This document shows, piece after piece, positions 5,800 through 7,025 of a stretch of 7,025 nt of DNA (position 1 is the first letter of the stretch; every line of letters begins with the position of its first letter). Source of the stretch: Kosmotogaceae bacterium (GTDB lineage Bacteria; Thermotogota; Thermotogae; Petrotogales; Kosmotogaceae); NCBI GenBank assembly GCA_003444085.1, contig DLVL01000039.1:1-7025 (forward strand). The letters are read 5' to 3'. The notes below the pieces were generated by a model. That model saw only the letters and a list, made by a program, of their open reading frames with translations. It was not told where the DNA came from and made no database searches. The translations under genes were made by a program, and so were the position numbers.

Positions 5800-6718
5800 T
5801 GTGGTTGCCCTTGTCTGCAAGGACAAGGGATTAACTTCTCACGACGCAGTAGATCTGGCAAGGAGGAAGCTGGGAATACGGAAAATCGGGCACTCTGGAA
5901 CCCTGGATCCCTTTGCAACAGGGCTTCTGATTCTTGGGATCGGGAAAGCTACTAGGCTTCTTGAGTACTTCAAAGACCTCCGAAAGACTTACCGGGCGAA
6001 AATGCGCCTGGGAGTGATAACAGATACCTACGACATCACCGGAAACGTGGTCGAAGAAAGAAAGGTAGACACGTTATCCAAAGAGATGATCGAAGAAACA
6101 CTGAAATCCTTCCTTGGAAAGCAGATGCAGGTTCCTCCCGCTTACTCGGCCAGGAAGCACCAGGGACAACGGCTCTACAAGATGGCAAGACAGGGGAAGA
6201 TAATGAATCTCCCTCCAAGAGAAGTGGAGATTTTCTCAATAGAGCTAATCCATTACGATGAAACAAAGAAGGAAGTGGATTTCTCCGTGACGGTCTCTGC
6301 GGGAACATATATCCGATCGCTCGTAATGGACTTTGGTTACAAGCTCGAAACTGGCGCAACTGCAACTGAGCTTGTCAGAACTGAAATCGGCATGTTTTCG
6401 CTCGAGTCAGCAGTTCCTGTTGACAAACTTGACCTTTCCAAGTGCCTGTCTCTTTCTGAAGCCACTTCTTTCATACCAGCTATGATACTCAATGATTCGG
6501 CCGTGAATTCGGTGATTCTGGGAAGTCAGGTCTATGCTCCTATGATTGCGAAGGTTCTAGATCGTTTCTCGAAAGGACAGATTATCCGTCTTCTGGACCG
6601 TAAGAAAAACCTTGTCGCTATTGCAAAATCGGAAAGGACATCGAAGTTCATTCTTGGAGCCCTGGCAAAAGCTTCAGGAGAACGTGTCGCAACGCTTGTG
6701 AAGGTGCTGAGAGGCTAG
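5789..6718 (+). CDS. truB: tRNA pseudouridine(55) synthase TruB, 309 aa from a GTG start
   Basis: TruB isomerises uridine 55 in the T-loop of tRNAs to pseudouridine and also acts as a tRNA folding chaperone in the cytoplasm. From the GTG the order is the conserved N-terminus with KDKGLTSHDAVD (11-22), the motif GHSGTLDPFATGLL (34-47) with catalytic Asp40, the stacking Tyr68 in KTYRAKMRLG, TDTYDITG (78-85), PPAYSARKHQGQRLYKMAR in the middle, and a C-terminal PUA-like RNA-binding region from about residue 230. The length of 309 agrees with what I recall for the Thermotoga enzyme. The gene begins 11 bp before the rbfA stop, with its ribosome site inside rbfA, so the two are probably translationally coupled. 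All key residues are present and nothing looks broken. Confidence 0.95.
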   Translation: MTSDVVALVCKDKGLTSHDAVDLARRKLGIRKIGHSGTLDPFATGLLILGIGKATRLLEYFKDLRKTYRAKMRLGVITDTYDITGNVVEERKVDTLSKEMIEETLKSFLGKQMQVPPAYSARKHQGQRLYKMARQGKIMNLPPREVEIFSIELIHYDETKKEVDFSVTVSAGTYIRSLVMDFGYKLETGATATELVRTEIGMFSLESAVPVDKLDLSKCLSLSEATSFIPAMILNDSAVNSVILGSQVYAPMIAKVLDRFSKGQIIRLLDRKKNLVAIAKSERTSKFILGALAKASGERVATLVKVLRG

Positions 6719-6719
6719 T

Positions 6720-7025
6720 ATGTTCGCCGCCTGCATCGGTTGTTTTGATGGTGTGCACATTGGTCACCAGGAGATTATCAGGACAACGATACAAAAGGCC
6801 CAGGAAAACAACCTCTCCACCAAAGCAATCTCTATTCTCAATCCGTGGGCATCCTTCTTCCCGAATTTCCCTGGCCTCATATACCCTGTTCACAAGCGCT
6901 TTCAGATAATCCGTTCGCTTGGAATCAACGAGATAGAAGAACTCGATATGTCCAGCATAAAAGACACCCCACCGGCAGCCTTCATAAAATCTATACTGGC
7001 TACAGGAGTCAAGGCAATCGTTGTC
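6720..7025 (+). CDS. ribF: Bifunctional riboflavin kinase/FMN adenylyltransferase (FAD synthetase), N-terminal 102 residues
   Basis: RibF phosphorylates riboflavin to FMN and then adenylates FMN to FAD. Only the start of the N-terminal adenylyltransferase domain is present; the gene is cut by the window end, not truncated by mutation. The nucleotidyltransferase signature is clear: IGCFDGVHIGHQ (6-17), including the HxGH residues His13 and His16. Later segments also fit (FPGLIYPVHKRFQIIRSLG, and GVKAIVV at the end, which should continue to the conserved VG.DFRFG). The usual TF.PHP motif after the second strand is replaced by ILNPWASFFP, a divergence I also associate with Thermotoga RibF. The ATG at 6720 follows the truB stop by one base, with GAGAGG at 6709-6714 as ribosome site. 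Its place after rbfA and truB is common in bacteria. Confidence 0.9.
   Translation, partial: MFAACIGCFDGVHIGHQEIIRTTIQKAQENNLSTKAISILNPWASFFPNFPGLIYPVHKRFQIIRSLGINEIEELDMSSIKDTPPAAFIKSILATGVKAIVV

Overview
The window looks like part of a bacterial chromosome with two divergent gene blocks and no sign of a mobile element, CRISPR array, rRNA or tRNA. Gene content and protein style suggest a member of the Thermotogota: a heterodimeric ABC exporter, an exported patatin, a compact rbfA-truB-ribF cluster, and a RibF and a 309-residue TruB that resemble the Thermotoga proteins as I remember them. The moderate GC content by eye would fit a mesophilic or moderately thermophilic genus such as Mesotoga or Kosmotoga. 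This is inference from memory, not a database result.

Minus strand (about 3862 down to 1): two ABC exporter half-transporter genes are separated by a single base. The first (2132-3862) has an Asp at the catalytic Glu position of Walker B. The second (187-2130) has a degenerate signature (LSAGE) and an insertion of about 60 residues outside the membrane between TM1 and TM2. Together they predict a BmrC/BmrD (YheI/YheH)-like heterodimer with one normal and one degenerate ATP site. Downstream lies a small, possibly frameshifted ORF (12-152, with a second reading from 171) and the first two codons of another gene with a good ribosome binding site.

Divergent intergenic region (3863-4037): it holds a candidate plus-strand promoter (TTCGCA - 17 bp - TATAAA) whose -35 box sits inside a perfect inverted repeat, a likely operator. 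The minus-strand transporter gene has a strong Shine-Dalgarno 17 nt from its ATG. That site is better placed for a four-codon minicistron ending in an ATGA overlap with the transporter start.

Plus strand (4068-7025): a patatin-like lipid hydrolase with a signal peptide, most likely starting at TTG 4068, is followed 34 nt later by rbfA (30S maturation factor), truB (tRNA U55 pseudouridine synthase, overlapping rbfA by 11 bp from a GTG start) and ribF (FAD synthetase, one base after truB, cut by the window end). The last three form a translation and cofactor housekeeping operon found in many bacteria. The patatin occupies the place where infB often lies. I found no convincing wholly new multi-gene system; the most unusual points are the possible leader minicistron, the palindrome over the promoter, the frameshift-like small gene, and the exported patatin with an unassigned C-terminal region.
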